From Faecalibacterium sp. I3-3-33 (GTDB lineage Bacteria > Bacillota > Clostridia > Oscillospirales > Ruminococcaceae): DNA of 64,000 nt. The stretch lies in the NCBI RefSeq assembly GCF_023347295.1, contig NZ_CP094469.1:1240001-1304000 (forward strand), in the 5' to 3' direction. The position numbers and the translations under genes are program-made. The number at the start of each line of letters is the position of its first letter. Position 1 is the first letter of the stretch. Under the pieces are notes generated by a model, which saw only the letters and a list, made by a program, of their open reading frames with translations, did no database searches and was not told where the DNA came from. Positions 44,817-53,497 of this stretch are shown here, piece after piece.

Positions 44817-46976
44817 ATGGACGAAATGAGAAAGACCGGCCGGGTCACCATTCCCACAGACCTGGACGTTGTGCCCGAAACGCTGGAGATCTTAAAAAAG
44901 TGGGGTGCTGATGCCATCCGCGACTGCGACGGCACCGACTTTCCGCAGCAGCTGAAGGATGCCGATGCAAAGATCTACTCGACCTATTATACCACCCGCA
45001 AGGATAACGCATGGGCAAAGGCGAATCCGGACGAGGTGCAGCAGTGCTACATCATGACCGGCTTTTACACCGCCCCCGGCGACACCGTGACCATCCCGCT
45101 GATGAAGGGCATCAGCCCGGAGCTGATGCAGGTGAACACCAACGACGACATCACCCGCTGGTGGGAGGTCATGGACCGCACCACCGGTCAGCCGGTGCCG
45201 CCGGAGCAGTGGAGCTATACGAACGGCAGCGTGACCGTGCAGGCCGTGCCGTTCCATGAGTACACGGTCAGCTTCCTCGCCTACCTCATCTGGGACCCGG
45301 TGCATATGTACAACGCTACCACCAACGGCTGGACGAACTTTGAGCACCAGATCACCTTTGACGTGCGTCAGCCCAAGACCCACAAGTATTCCATGGAGCG
45401 CCTGCGCAAATTTATCGCAGAGCACCCCTATGTCAACGTCATCCGCTACACCACCTTCTTCCACCAGTTCACCTTGATCTTCGACGAGCTGAAGCGGGAG
45501 AAGTTCGTGGACTGGTATGGTTACTCTGCTTCGGTCAGCCCTTATATCCTCAACCAGTTCGAGCAGGAAGTGGGCTACAAGTTCCGCCCGGAGTACATCA
45601 TCGATCAGGGCTACTATAACAACCAGTACCGGGTGCCCAGCAAGGAATTCCGGGATTTTCAGGCCTTCCAGCGCCGTGAGGTGGCAAAGCTGGCCAAGGA
45701 GATGGTGGACATCACCCACGAGTGCGGGTGCGAAGCCATGATGTTCCTCGGCGATCACTGGATCGGCACCGAGCCTTTCATGCCGGAGTTCAAGACCATC
45801 GGACTGGATGCCGTGGTGGGCAGCGTGGGCAACGGCTCCACCCTGCGCCTGATCTCTGACATTGAGGGCGTGAAGTACACCGAGGGCCGTTTTCTGCCGT
45901 ACTTCTTCCCCGACACCTTCCACGAGGGCGGCGACCCGGTGCGGGAAGCCAAGGAGAACTGGGTTACAGCCCGCCGCGCTATCCTGCGCAAGCCCATCGA
46001 CCGTATCGGCTATGGCGGCTATCTGAAACTGGCCTTACAGTTCCCGGAGTTCGTGGACTACGTGGAGAGCGTCTGCAACGAGTTCCGCGAACTGTACGAG
46101 AACATCAAGGGCACCACACCCTACTGTGTCAAGCGAGTGGCCGTGCTGAACTGTTGGGGTAAAATGCGGGCTTGGGGCTGTCACATGGTGCATCACGCCC
46201 TCTATTACAAGCAGAACTATAGCTATGCCGGTGTCATTGAGATGCTGTCCGGTGCGCCCTTTGATGTGAAGTTTATCAGCTTTGAGGATATCAAGAACGA
46301 CCCGCATCTGCTGGATTCGTTGGATGTCATTATCAATGTCGGCGATGCCGACACCGCACACACCGGCGGCATCTGGTGGGAAGACCCGGAGATCTCCTCC
46401 GCTATCCGCAAGTTCGTCTGGAACGGCGGCGGCTTTATCGGCGTGGGTGAGCCTTCCGGTCACCCGTATCAGGGCCACATTCTCCAGCTTGCCAGTGTGC
46501 TGGGCGTGGAGGAAGAAAACGGCTTCACCCTCAACTACGACAAATACAACTGGGAGGAGCACCCCGACCACTTTATCTTGCAGGACGCCGACCAACCCGT
46601 GGACTTTGGCGAGGGCAAAAAGAACATCTACGCCCTTGAGGGCACCGAAGTGCTGGTGCAGCGAAACAAAGAAGTGCAGATGGCGGCACACGACTTCGGC
46701 AAGGGTCGTGCCGTGTACATCAGCGGTGTGCCTTACAGTTTTGCCAACAGCCGCACCCTTTACCGCGCTATCCTGTGGAGTGCCCACAGCGAGGAGGAAC
46801 TGCATACATGGTTCAGCTCCAATTATAATGTAGAAGTTCACGCCTATGTCAAGAACGGCAAGTATTGTGTGGTGAACAACACGTACGAGCCGCAGGACAC
46901 CACCGTTTACACCACAGACGGCAGCAGCTTTGCTCTGCATCTGGATGCCAACGAGATCAAGTGGTATGAGATCTAA
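44817..46976 (+). CDS. lnpA: GH112 1,3-beta-galactosyl-N-acetylhexosamine phosphorylase
   Basis: A 719-residue protein, the usual length of the family. It splits galacto-N-biose and lacto-N-biose with phosphate into galactose-1-phosphate and GalNAc or GlcNAc in the cytoplasm. The segment MMFLGDHWIGTEPF carries Asp313, the same number as the general acid known in the Bifidobacterium longum enzyme. A Rossmann-like C-terminal part (VIINVGDADTAHTGGIWW) and a final beta domain follow. GTAAAGGAG precedes the ATG. It is the last gene of the transporter operon. The preferred substrate (GNB, LNB or galactosyl-rhamnose-like variants) cannot be settled from sequence. Confidence 0.93.
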   Translation: MDEMRKTGRVTIPTDLDVVPETLEILKKWGADAIRDCDGTDFPQQLKDADAKIYSTYYTTRKDNAWAKANPDEVQQCYIMTGFYTAPGDTVTIPLMKGISPELMQVNTNDDITRWWEVMDRTTGQPVPPEQWSYTNGSVTVQAVPFHEYTVSFLAYLIWDPVHMYNATTNGWTNFEHQITFDVRQPKTHKYSMERLRKFIAEHPYVNVIRYTTFFHQFTLIFDELKREKFVDWYGYSASVSPYILNQFEQEVGYKFRPEYIIDQGYYNNQYRVPSKEFRDFQAFQRREVAKLAKEMVDITHECGCEAMMFLGDHWIGTEPFMPEFKTIGLDAVVGSVGNGSTLRLISDIEGVKYTEGRFLPYFFPDTFHEGGDPVREAKENWVTARRAILRKPIDRIGYGGYLKLALQFPEFVDYVESVCNEFRELYENIKGTTPYCVKRVAVLNCWGKMRAWGCHMVHHALYYKQNYSYAGVIEMLSGAPFDVKFISFEDIKNDPHLLDSLDVIINVGDADTAHTGGIWWEDPEISSAIRKFVWNGGGFIGVGEPSGHPYQGHILQLASVLGVEEENGFTLNYDKYNWEEHPDHFILQDADQPVDFGEGKKNIYALEGTEVLVQRNKEVQMAAHDFGKGRAVYISGVPYSFANSRTLYRAILWSAHSEEELHTWFSSNYNVEVHAYVKNGKYCVVNNTYEPQDTTVYTTDGSSFALHLDANEIKWYEI

Positions 46977-46996
46977 GTTCTCCTTTTCATAAACGA

Positions 46997-47040
46997 ACAC
47001 AACGGGCAGCTCTGTTACCAGAGCCGCCCGTTGTGTTTAC
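46997..47040 (+). terminator. Terminator of the GH112 operon
   Basis: ACACAACGGGCAGCTCTG (46998-47015) and CAGAGCCGCCCGTTGTGT (47020-47037) form a long, nearly perfect stem, followed by TTACTG. The T-tract is short. Confidence 0.7.
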
Positions 47041-47115
47041 TGTATCTGCCGATAACTCAACCTGTGTCAATCGAACGCTGCAATGGAGATGGCTGGAAAC
47101 GCAGAAATTTAGTAG

Positions 47116-47259
47116 TGCGAGCGTAATAGACCTGCAGAAAAAGAAACTGCCCGTGCGAGTATGCGTAAGATGGTGAAACACTTACTGAAAAAATTTAAGT
47201 ATCCACCGGTGGAATATGATACGGCAATCAGCACGGTCATTAGCCAGTGTGAGATGTGA
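47116..47259 (+). pseudogene. C-terminal relic of a type I restriction HsdR subunit
   Basis: The frame reads KETARASMRKMVKHLLKKFK, then YPPVEYDTAISTVISQCEM, and stops at TGA (47257-47259) where related proteins continue with Trp. This matches the HsdR C-terminal helix bundle pattern '(S/A)-R-A-x-(M/L)-R-x-x-V-K-R-L-L-K-K-Y-x-Y-P-P'. There is no start codon, and a stop lies just upstream (47113-47115). Only about 47 codons survive, so it is a scar of a lost restriction system. Confidence 0.6.
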
Positions 47260-47470
47260 ACTGACAACATGGTAGTATGAATTGTATGAAATGTCGTTGA
47301 TTTGTGCTTGACAATCGGATTCCTTTCCAGCAAAATGAGCCTTGACTGTGCACGGCAGATCTACAAGTATGCAAAAAGCTGCCCGTCTGTTCGATAAGGA
47401 AAAGAAAGTGAGTCTATGACCGCCGTAATCTGCGCTTTATCAATGTAAAGGCGCGGCGTTCTCGCCCGCG

Positions 47471-47941
47471 TTACAGAATATACTCCATCTGCCGCTCCTT
47501 GGTTTTCATGCCCATTTTTTCATAAAAGTGCTCTGCCGAAGTGTTCCCCGCCCAGACGTTCAGGGTCACCTCGTAGCAGCCCAGCGCTTTTGCCTGCTGC
47601 TTTACATAGTCAAACAGGCTTTCCCCGATGTGCTGCCCGCGCGCCTGCTTATCAATGCACAGGTCGTCAATGAACAGCGACTTGAAGGGCACCATGTTGG
47701 TGGAAAAAGGCTGCTCCTTCAGCTGACAGAAGGCATAGCCCATGCACACATCATCCTCGTTCACGGCAACGTAGATGGGCTTATCCTCCTGCTTCAAAAG
47801 TTCTGCCAGCTCACAAACGGTGTATTTTGTGGTGCCGGGAATAAAAATATCCGGGCGTATCTCTGCATGGATCTGCAATACCTGCCCCAGCAGTGCAAGC
47901 AGTCTGGGAATGTCTTTTTCCTCGGCTTTACGAATGTTCAT
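47471..47941 (-). CDS. GNAT-family N-acetyltransferase
   Basis: The start at 47941 follows GGAAGGAGC on the minus strand. The 156-residue product begins MNIRKAEEKDIPRLLALLGQ. The acetyl-CoA loop is DKQARGQHIGESLFDYV, and VWAGNTSAEHFYEKMGMK is the typical C-terminal motif. The substrate is unknown. It is a single leftward gene. Confidence 0.9.
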   Translation of the reverse strand: MNIRKAEEKDIPRLLALLGQVLQIHAEIRPDIFIPGTTKYTVCELAELLKQEDKPIYVAVNEDDVCMGYAFCQLKEQPFSTNMVPFKSLFIDDLCIDKQARGQHIGESLFDYVKQQAKALGCYEVTLNVWAGNTSAEHFYEKMGMKTKERQMEYIL

Positions 47942-48034
47942 TTTTTTGCTCCTTCCATTTTCTGGTTTTTGCATTTCCAGTATACCACACCGGGCGGCAC
48001 TGGAAAAGAGAAAATGCAACCACCGATAGCAAAC

Positions 48035-48071
48035 AAAAACGCGAGCGACCATTTTGACTGCTCGCGTTTTT
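48035..48071 (-). terminator. Terminator of the comM-amidohydrolase operon
   Basis: AAAAACGCGAGC and GCTCGCGTTTTT pair around 13 nt; T-runs lie on both strands. Confidence 0.8.
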
Positions 48072-48089
48072 ATATGTTGGACAGGCTGC

Positions 48090-49373
48090 TTACACAAGAT
48101 ACGGGTCCAGCAGAGCATCTACCTCTTTTTTGCGCTTGGGAGAGGGGCTTTTCACGGCACGGCCGCGGCAGACCACCAGCTCCAGATGCTGCAAAGCCCG
48201 CAGATCCTCCAGCGGGTTTTCGCGGGTCACGATAAAATCTGCGCTCTTGCCGGGCGCGATAGAGCCGGTCACATCGCCGATGCCCGCCAGCTGCGCGTTG
48301 CGCAGGGTGGCTGTGTAAAGGGCAAAACGGTTGCTCACACCGCAGTATTTGTGGAAGTAGCACAGCTCCCGCCAGAAATCGTACTGGGTGATGTAGGGGC
48401 AGCCCACATCGTTGCCCAAGCCCACCGGAATGCCGTTTGCAAGCGCGGTCTTGGCGCTTTCGACTACGCCGTCAAAGACGATCTTGCCGTTGTACTGGTC
48501 TTTTTCCGATGCGCCCGAAACGGCGGTGTCAAACAGGGCGTAGGGCAGTGCGGGGGAGATGGTCGTGCACAGGAAAGCGCCCCGCTCCTTGTACAGACAC
48601 ACCGTCTCCTCGTCCATTTTAGCACCGTGCTCAATGGAGTCTACGCCGTTCTCCAGCGCAGCCTTCACGCCCGCAGGGGATTCGGTATGGGCGGCAACGG
48701 TGTAGCCTTGCTTGTGGGCTGCATCGCAGACGGCCTTGATCATCTCCGGCGGCATCTTCATCTCGCCGGGAGTGCCCTTTTCGGTGGCGTCCAGCACGCC
48801 GCCGGTGATCATCAGCTTGACAAGGTCTACCTTCTGTTCACTGGCCTTTTTCAGCTGCGCCAGCGCCTCGGCGTTGTTGTGCGCCGCCACTGCTACCGAG
48901 CCTGCCATGTGTCCGCCGGGCACCGAGATACCCTCGTTGGCGGCCAGAATGCGGGGTGCCAGAACCTTCCCGGCGGCGCTGTCGTCCCGGCAGCGGGTGT
49001 CAAAGTCCGCAATGCCGCCCACGGTGCGCACGGTGGTCACGCCGCCCAGCAGTTCCAGCTTGGCATAGCTACATACCAGCCGGTAGGCGATGGCACGGGT
49101 CAGCCCGTTACTCAATATTTTGCGTACCAGCGCTACATTATCCCGGGGCTTTGCGCTGGTTTTACCGTTACCCGCCAGATGGACGTGCAGGTTGATGAGC
49201 CCCGGGCAGAGATACCCGCCGTGCAGGTCGATGACCTCGTAGCCGTCAAGGCTTACACCCGCATCTGCAATGGCGGTGATCTTGTCGTTCTCGGTCAGCA
49301 GCGCTTTGCCCCGTATCGGCTCCATCTGCTCGGTGCCGTCCAGAAGAATACAGTTTGTGTATGCGCGCTTCAT
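48090..49373 (-). CDS. Amidohydrolase-family protein (imidazolonepropionase/prolidase-like)
   Basis: The start at 49373 is preferred: AGAGG on the minus strand is 10 nt upstream, while the ATG at 49382 abuts it. The 427-residue product is a metal-dependent TIM barrel. The entry motif is GLINLHVHLAGN, later VAAHTES and SIEHGAKMDEE, with a metal Asp in GLGNDVGCPY. The small beta domain is formed by both termini (IAPGKSADFIVTRENPLED). Homologues are annotated as Xaa-Pro or cyclic-amide hydrolases; the true substrate is unknown. It lies 31 nt after comM. Confidence 0.85.
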   Translation of the reverse strand: MKRAYTNCILLDGTEQMEPIRGKALLTENDKITAIADAGVSLDGYEVIDLHGGYLCPGLINLHVHLAGNGKTSAKPRDNVALVRKILSNGLTRAIAYRLVCSYAKLELLGGVTTVRTVGGIADFDTRCRDDSAAGKVLAPRILAANEGISVPGGHMAGSVAVAAHNNAEALAQLKKASEQKVDLVKLMITGGVLDATEKGTPGEMKMPPEMIKAVCDAAHKQGYTVAAHTESPAGVKAALENGVDSIEHGAKMDEETVCLYKERGAFLCTTISPALPYALFDTAVSGASEKDQYNGKIVFDGVVESAKTALANGIPVGLGNDVGCPYITQYDFWRELCYFHKYCGVSNRFALYTATLRNAQLAGIGDVTGSIAPGKSADFIVTRENPLEDLRALQHLELVVCRGRAVKSPSPKRKKEVDALLDPYLV

Positions 49374-49404
49374 GTGCTCCATCCTCTTTCCGTTTTATTT
49401 TGCA

Positions 49405-50943
49405 TTATCCGTCCAATTTCTCCTGTGCCCGGTATTGCAGCGCTTCCAGCAGGGAGTCCTCGTCCAGCAGGGGCTTACCGGCAAGGTCGGCCACGGTGCG
49501 GGCTACCCGCAAAATACGGTCATGCGCCCGGGCAGAAAGCCCCAGTGCATCGTAGGAGCTGCGCAGCAGCTGCTCCGCACCGGGGGTCATACGGCAGATA
49601 CGCCGCACCTGCCCGGCGTTCAGCTGGGCATTGCAGTGCACCCCTTTAAAGCCCGGGGCAGCGTAGCGCTTGGCCTGAATGGTGCGGGCAGCAAGCACCT
49701 GTTTGCGCAGCTCGGCACTGCTCTCGGAGGGCGCGGCGGCGTGTAGCTCGTCAAAGGCGATGGGGTCCATCTCCACGCACAGGTCGATGCGGTCCAGAAG
49801 CGGGCCAGACACCCGGCTGCGGTACTGCCGCACCGCACTGGGGGAGCAGGTGCAGGCGCGGGTGGGGTGGCCGTAGTAGCCGCATTTGCAGGGGTTCATG
49901 GCGGCTACCAGCTGAAAGTGGCTGGGGTAGGTGGCGCTTCCGGCGGCGCGGCTCACGGTGATCTGACCGTCCTCCAGCGGCTGGCGCAGCACCTCCAGAC
50001 TTTCACGGGAAAACTCCGGTAATTCGTCCAAGAACAGCACCCCGCAGTTGGCAAGACTGCACTCGCCCGGACGGAACTGTGCCCCGCCGCCGGCTAGGGC
50101 GGCAGAGCTGGCCGAGTGGTGCGGGCTGCGGAAGGGGCGGGCAGAGATCAGCCCGCGTCCCTGCGGCAGCTGCCCGGCGATGGAGTAGATTTTGGTCGTT
50201 TCCACCGCTTCCTCCCGGGTCAGGGGCGGCAGGATGCCCGGCAGCCATTTTGCCAGCATGGATTTGCCAGTGCCGGGTGCGCCCGTTAAAAGCACATTGT
50301 GCCCGCCTGCGGCCGCAATGACCATGGCGCGCCGCGCCAGAGACTGCCCCATTACGTCCGCAAAATCCGGCACCTGCTGCCATGCGTCCTCCGGGTCAAA
50401 GGGGATGGCGGCGGCAGGGGAGAGTGGGCGGATGCCCTTCAGCGCCTCCACCACCTCCCGGGCGGTATGGGCAGGGTAGACGGTCATGGTGTCGGCACAG
50501 GCTTCGGCTGCCTCGGCAGCGTTCTCTGCCGGGACATACAGCGCCCGGATACCGTGCTCGGCGGCAGCCAGCGCCATGGGCAGCACGCCGGATACCGGGC
50601 GCAGACTGCCGTCCAGTGCAAGCTCGCCCAGAAAGGCGGTGTCAGCGGAGATATCCTCCAGCTGCCCGCTGGCAGTCAGCAGCGCCAAAAGCAGCGGCAG
50701 ATCGTACACCGGGCCGGTCTTGCGCACATCGGCGGGGGCAAGGTTGATGGTAATGCGCCGGTCCGGGAAGCGGAAGCCAAGGTTTTTGATGGCAGCGCGC
50801 ACCCGGTCGGCGCTTTCCCGCACGGCAGAGTCCGGCAGGCCGACGATGGAAAATGCGGGCAGCCCGCCGGAAACATCGGCCTCCACTGCAACGGCAAAGC
50901 CGCACAGTCCGTTCAGGCCAAAGCTGTTGGTAACAGAATACAT
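49405..50943 (-). CDS. comM: YifB/ComM-family Mg chelatase-like AAA+ ATPase
   Basis: The start at 50943 follows GGGAGGGACACC. The 512-residue product has an N-terminal Lon-like domain (FSIVGLPDSAVRESADRVRA), an AAA+ core with Walker A TGAPGTGKS and Walker B VLFLDELPEF, an inserted CKCGYYGHPTRACTC zinc-binding segment, and the C-terminal lid. ComM is a hexameric helicase that promotes branch migration in natural transformation. First gene of a two-gene leftward operon. Confidence 0.93.
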   Translation of the reverse strand: MYSVTNSFGLNGLCGFAVAVEADVSGGLPAFSIVGLPDSAVRESADRVRAAIKNLGFRFPDRRITINLAPADVRKTGPVYDLPLLLALLTASGQLEDISADTAFLGELALDGSLRPVSGVLPMALAAAEHGIRALYVPAENAAEAAEACADTMTVYPAHTAREVVEALKGIRPLSPAAAIPFDPEDAWQQVPDFADVMGQSLARRAMVIAAAGGHNVLLTGAPGTGKSMLAKWLPGILPPLTREEAVETTKIYSIAGQLPQGRGLISARPFRSPHHSASSAALAGGGAQFRPGECSLANCGVLFLDELPEFSRESLEVLRQPLEDGQITVSRAAGSATYPSHFQLVAAMNPCKCGYYGHPTRACTCSPSAVRQYRSRVSGPLLDRIDLCVEMDPIAFDELHAAAPSESSAELRKQVLAARTIQAKRYAAPGFKGVHCNAQLNAGQVRRICRMTPGAEQLLRSSYDALGLSARAHDRILRVARTVADLAGKPLLDEDSLLEALQYRAQEKLDG

Positions 50944-51098
50944 GGTGTCCCTCCCTGCATGGCGCATGGTTTGTCAAAAATGCCAAAAGTGGAAAATAAT
51001 GGATATATCTGCTATGCTTCGACAATTTTTACTGTTTGAAATCATTATAGTAAAGCACAGGAAAGTTGTCAATGCAGCAGAAAGGAGAACGAGAGATC

Positions 51099-51446
51099 AT
51101 GACAAATGGGGAATGTTGCCGGTATATCCGTACCTATTCAGAGCTGGAGGGCTTGCAGCACGCCTGTACGCTGGTATACTGTGCCGCAACCACCCCGCAG
51201 GGGGTGCTGGCACAGCTGCGCCGGGAGCAGGGCGGCAAGGTGCGCAGCAGCACAGTGCTTGCCCCGGCAGACAGCTTTGGCCGGATAATGCGGCTGCTGC
51301 GCTACCTGTGCGAAAACGGCGTGGGGCCGGAGCAGTGGCTGGAGGTGCTGGAGGATGTGCACCAGCCCTACCAGCTGCTGGATACATCAAAAAACGCAAT
51401 GAATATGGCAGAAGAACCGGTTTTTTGTGGTATTTGTCGGTTTTAA
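51099..51446 (+). CDS. DUF6514-like small protein
   Basis: The ATG at 51099 lies 11 nt after AAAGGAG. The 115-residue product ends with the pattern ADSFGRIMRLLRYLCENGVG then PEQWLEVLEDV, which resembles the closing part of DUF6514 proteins of Clostridia (remembered). Function unknown. The 155-bp gap to comM holds divergent regulatory DNA, but no clear promoter could be assigned. Confidence 0.65.
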   Translation: MTNGECCRYIRTYSELEGLQHACTLVYCAATTPQGVLAQLRREQGGKVRSSTVLAPADSFGRIMRLLRYLCENGVGPEQWLEVLEDVHQPYQLLDTSKNAMNMAEEPVFCGICRF

Positions 51447-51474
51447 GGGCACAAACTTCGGCCATTTTACGCAA

Positions 51475-51503
51475 TTGACATAAGCGGAGCAAGAGTTTAT
51501 AGT
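51475..51503 (+). promoter_or_regulatory. Promoter of the phosphoglucomutase gene
   Basis: TTGACA (51475-51480), 17 nt, TATAGT (51498-51503), about 69 bp before the start. Confidence 0.75.
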
Positions 51504-51571
51504 ATAAATAGGTTTATACAAACCATTTCGATCCGGGGAAAAAGATTTTAAACAAAGGTAAGGTGTACAAG

Positions 51572-53254
51572 ATGTATCTGGATGAATACAAGCGCTGGCT
51601 GGCAGCGGATCTGGAGGATGCAGACCTGAAGCCGGAGTTGGCTAAGGTCGAAGGCAATGACGATGAGATCAAGGATCGCTTTGCTGTGGCGCTGAAGTTT
51701 GGTACCGCAGGCCTGCGCGGCGTGCTGGGTGCCGGTACCAACCGCATGAACATCTACGTTGTCCGTCAGGCAACGCAGGGTCTGGCAAACTGGGTGCTGA
51801 CCCAGGGCGGTACCCAGACCGTGGCCATCAGCTACGACAGCCGTCTGAAGAGTGATGTCTTTGCCAAGACCGCCGCAGGCGTTCTGGCAGCCAACGGCAT
51901 CAAAGTGCGCATTTATGATGCCCTGATGCCTGTGCCCGCTTTGAGCTTTGCTACCCGCTACTATAACTGCAACGCCGGTATCATGGTCACTGCTTCCCAC
52001 AACCCGGCCAAGTACAACGGCTACAAGGCCTATGGCCCGGACGGCTGCCAGATGACCGATGACGCCGCCGCCATCGTCTACGACGAGATCCAAAAGACCG
52101 ACGTGCTCACCGGTGCAAAGTACGTCTCCTTTGCCGAGGGCGTGGAGAACGGCATGATCCGCTTTGTGGGCGATGACTGCAAAAAGGCCCTGTACGATGC
52201 CATTGAGGCACGTCAGGTGCGCCCGGGTCTGTGCAAGACTGCCGGTCTGAAGCTGGTGTACAGCCCGCTGAACGGCTCTGGCCTTGTGCCCGTGACCCAT
52301 GTGCTGAACGATATGGGCATCACCGATATTACCATCGTGCCCGAGCAGGAGTACCCCAACGGCTACTTCACCACCTGCTCCTACCCTAACCCCGAGATCT
52401 TCGAGGCCCTGAAGCTGGGTCTGGAGCTGGCCACCAAGACCGGCGCCGACCTGATGCTGGCTACCGACCCCGATGCCGACCGCGTGGGCATTGCCATGAA
52501 GTGCCCGGACGGCAGCTATGAGCTGGTGTCCGGCAACGAGATGGGTGTTCTGCTGCTGGATTACATCTGCGCAGGCCGTATCGAGAAGGGCACCATGCCC
52601 AAGAACCCCGTGGCAGTCAAGTCCATCGTGTCCACCCCGCTGGCAGACGCTGTGGCAAAGCACTACGGCGTGGAGATGCGCAATGTGCTGACCGGCTTTA
52701 AGTGGATCGGCGACCAGATCGCCAACCTCGAGGCTGCCGGTGAGGTCGATCGTTTCATCTTCGGCTTTGAGGAGAGCTACGGCTATCTGGCCGGTCCCTA
52801 CGTCCGCGATAAGGATGCCGTCATCGGTTCCATGCTCATCTGCGAGATGGCCGCTTACTACCGCAGCATCGGTTCCTCCATCAAGCAGCGTCTGGAAGAG
52901 ATCTACGCTCAGTACGGTCGCTACCTGAATAAGGTGGACAGCTTCGAGTTCCCCGGCCTGACCGGCATGGAGAAGATGGCTTCCATCATGCAGAAGCTGC
53001 GCGACCAGCCCCCTGTGGAGCTGGCAGGCCATAAGGTGGTCAAGGTGACCGACTACAAGAAGCCGGAAGAGACCGGCCTGCCCGCTGCCAACGTGCTGAT
53101 CTACACGCTGGAAAACGGCGCTACCGTGGTGGTGCGTCCCTCCGGCACCGAGCCGAAGATCAAGACCTACTTCACCACGCTGGGCAAGGATCTGGCCGAG
53201 GCACAGGCACAGAAGGACGCTCTGGCTGCTGCCATTGAGCCCATCCTGAAGTAA
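51572..53254 (+). CDS. pgcA: Phosphoglucomutase/phosphomannomutase (PgcA type)
   Basis: The ATG at 51572 follows AAGGTAAGG; an in-frame GTG at 51563 is less likely. The 560-residue alpha-D-phosphohexomutase carries KFGTAGLRG, phosphoserine loop TASHNP, metal loop DPDADR, sugar-binding FEESYG and phosphate loop RPSGTEPK. It interconverts glucose-6-P and glucose-1-P (or mannose phosphates). It could process the Gal-1-P/Glc-1-P flux from the glycan cluster, but it is not linked to it. Confidence 0.93.
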   Translation: MYLDEYKRWLAADLEDADLKPELAKVEGNDDEIKDRFAVALKFGTAGLRGVLGAGTNRMNIYVVRQATQGLANWVLTQGGTQTVAISYDSRLKSDVFAKTAAGVLAANGIKVRIYDALMPVPALSFATRYYNCNAGIMVTASHNPAKYNGYKAYGPDGCQMTDDAAAIVYDEIQKTDVLTGAKYVSFAEGVENGMIRFVGDDCKKALYDAIEARQVRPGLCKTAGLKLVYSPLNGSGLVPVTHVLNDMGITDITIVPEQEYPNGYFTTCSYPNPEIFEALKLGLELATKTGADLMLATDPDADRVGIAMKCPDGSYELVSGNEMGVLLLDYICAGRIEKGTMPKNPVAVKSIVSTPLADAVAKHYGVEMRNVLTGFKWIGDQIANLEAAGEVDRFIFGFEESYGYLAGPYVRDKDAVIGSMLICEMAAYYRSIGSSIKQRLEEIYAQYGRYLNKVDSFEFPGLTGMEKMASIMQKLRDQPPVELAGHKVVKVTDYKKPEETGLPAANVLIYTLENGATVVVRPSGTEPKIKTYFTTLGKDLAEAQAQKDALAAAIEPILK

Positions 53255-53274
53255 AACTATCCCAAAGCATTTGC

Positions 53275-53311
53275 AGGGCTGCTGCACGTTTTTGTGCAGC
53301 AGCCCTTTTTG
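53275..53311 (+). terminator. Terminator of the phosphoglucomutase gene
   Basis: AGGGCTGCTGCAC and GTGCAGCAGCCCT pair around TTTTT and are followed by TTTT. Confidence 0.85.
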
Positions 53312-53401
53312 TGTTCACCGGAGCAAAAGCTTTCCCCCGCAAGGGATGAAGGTTTAAGAGGAAATATGCAGCACAGATGCACTTTTGCTGTGTAAAATCG
53401 G

Positions 53402-53430
53402 TTGAAGTTTGCGCTGTGATACGCTATAAT
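53402..53430 (+). promoter_or_regulatory. Promoter of ispDF (and probably cdaA-cdaR)
   Basis: TTGAAG (53402-53407), 17 nt, TATAAT (53425-53430), 68 bp before the ispDF start. Confidence 0.7.
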
Positions 53431-53497
53431 AAAACATGGTTTATTATAAGCAGCTGTGAGTGCGCAGCGCGGCACAGCGGCAGGGTAGGTGGAAGAG

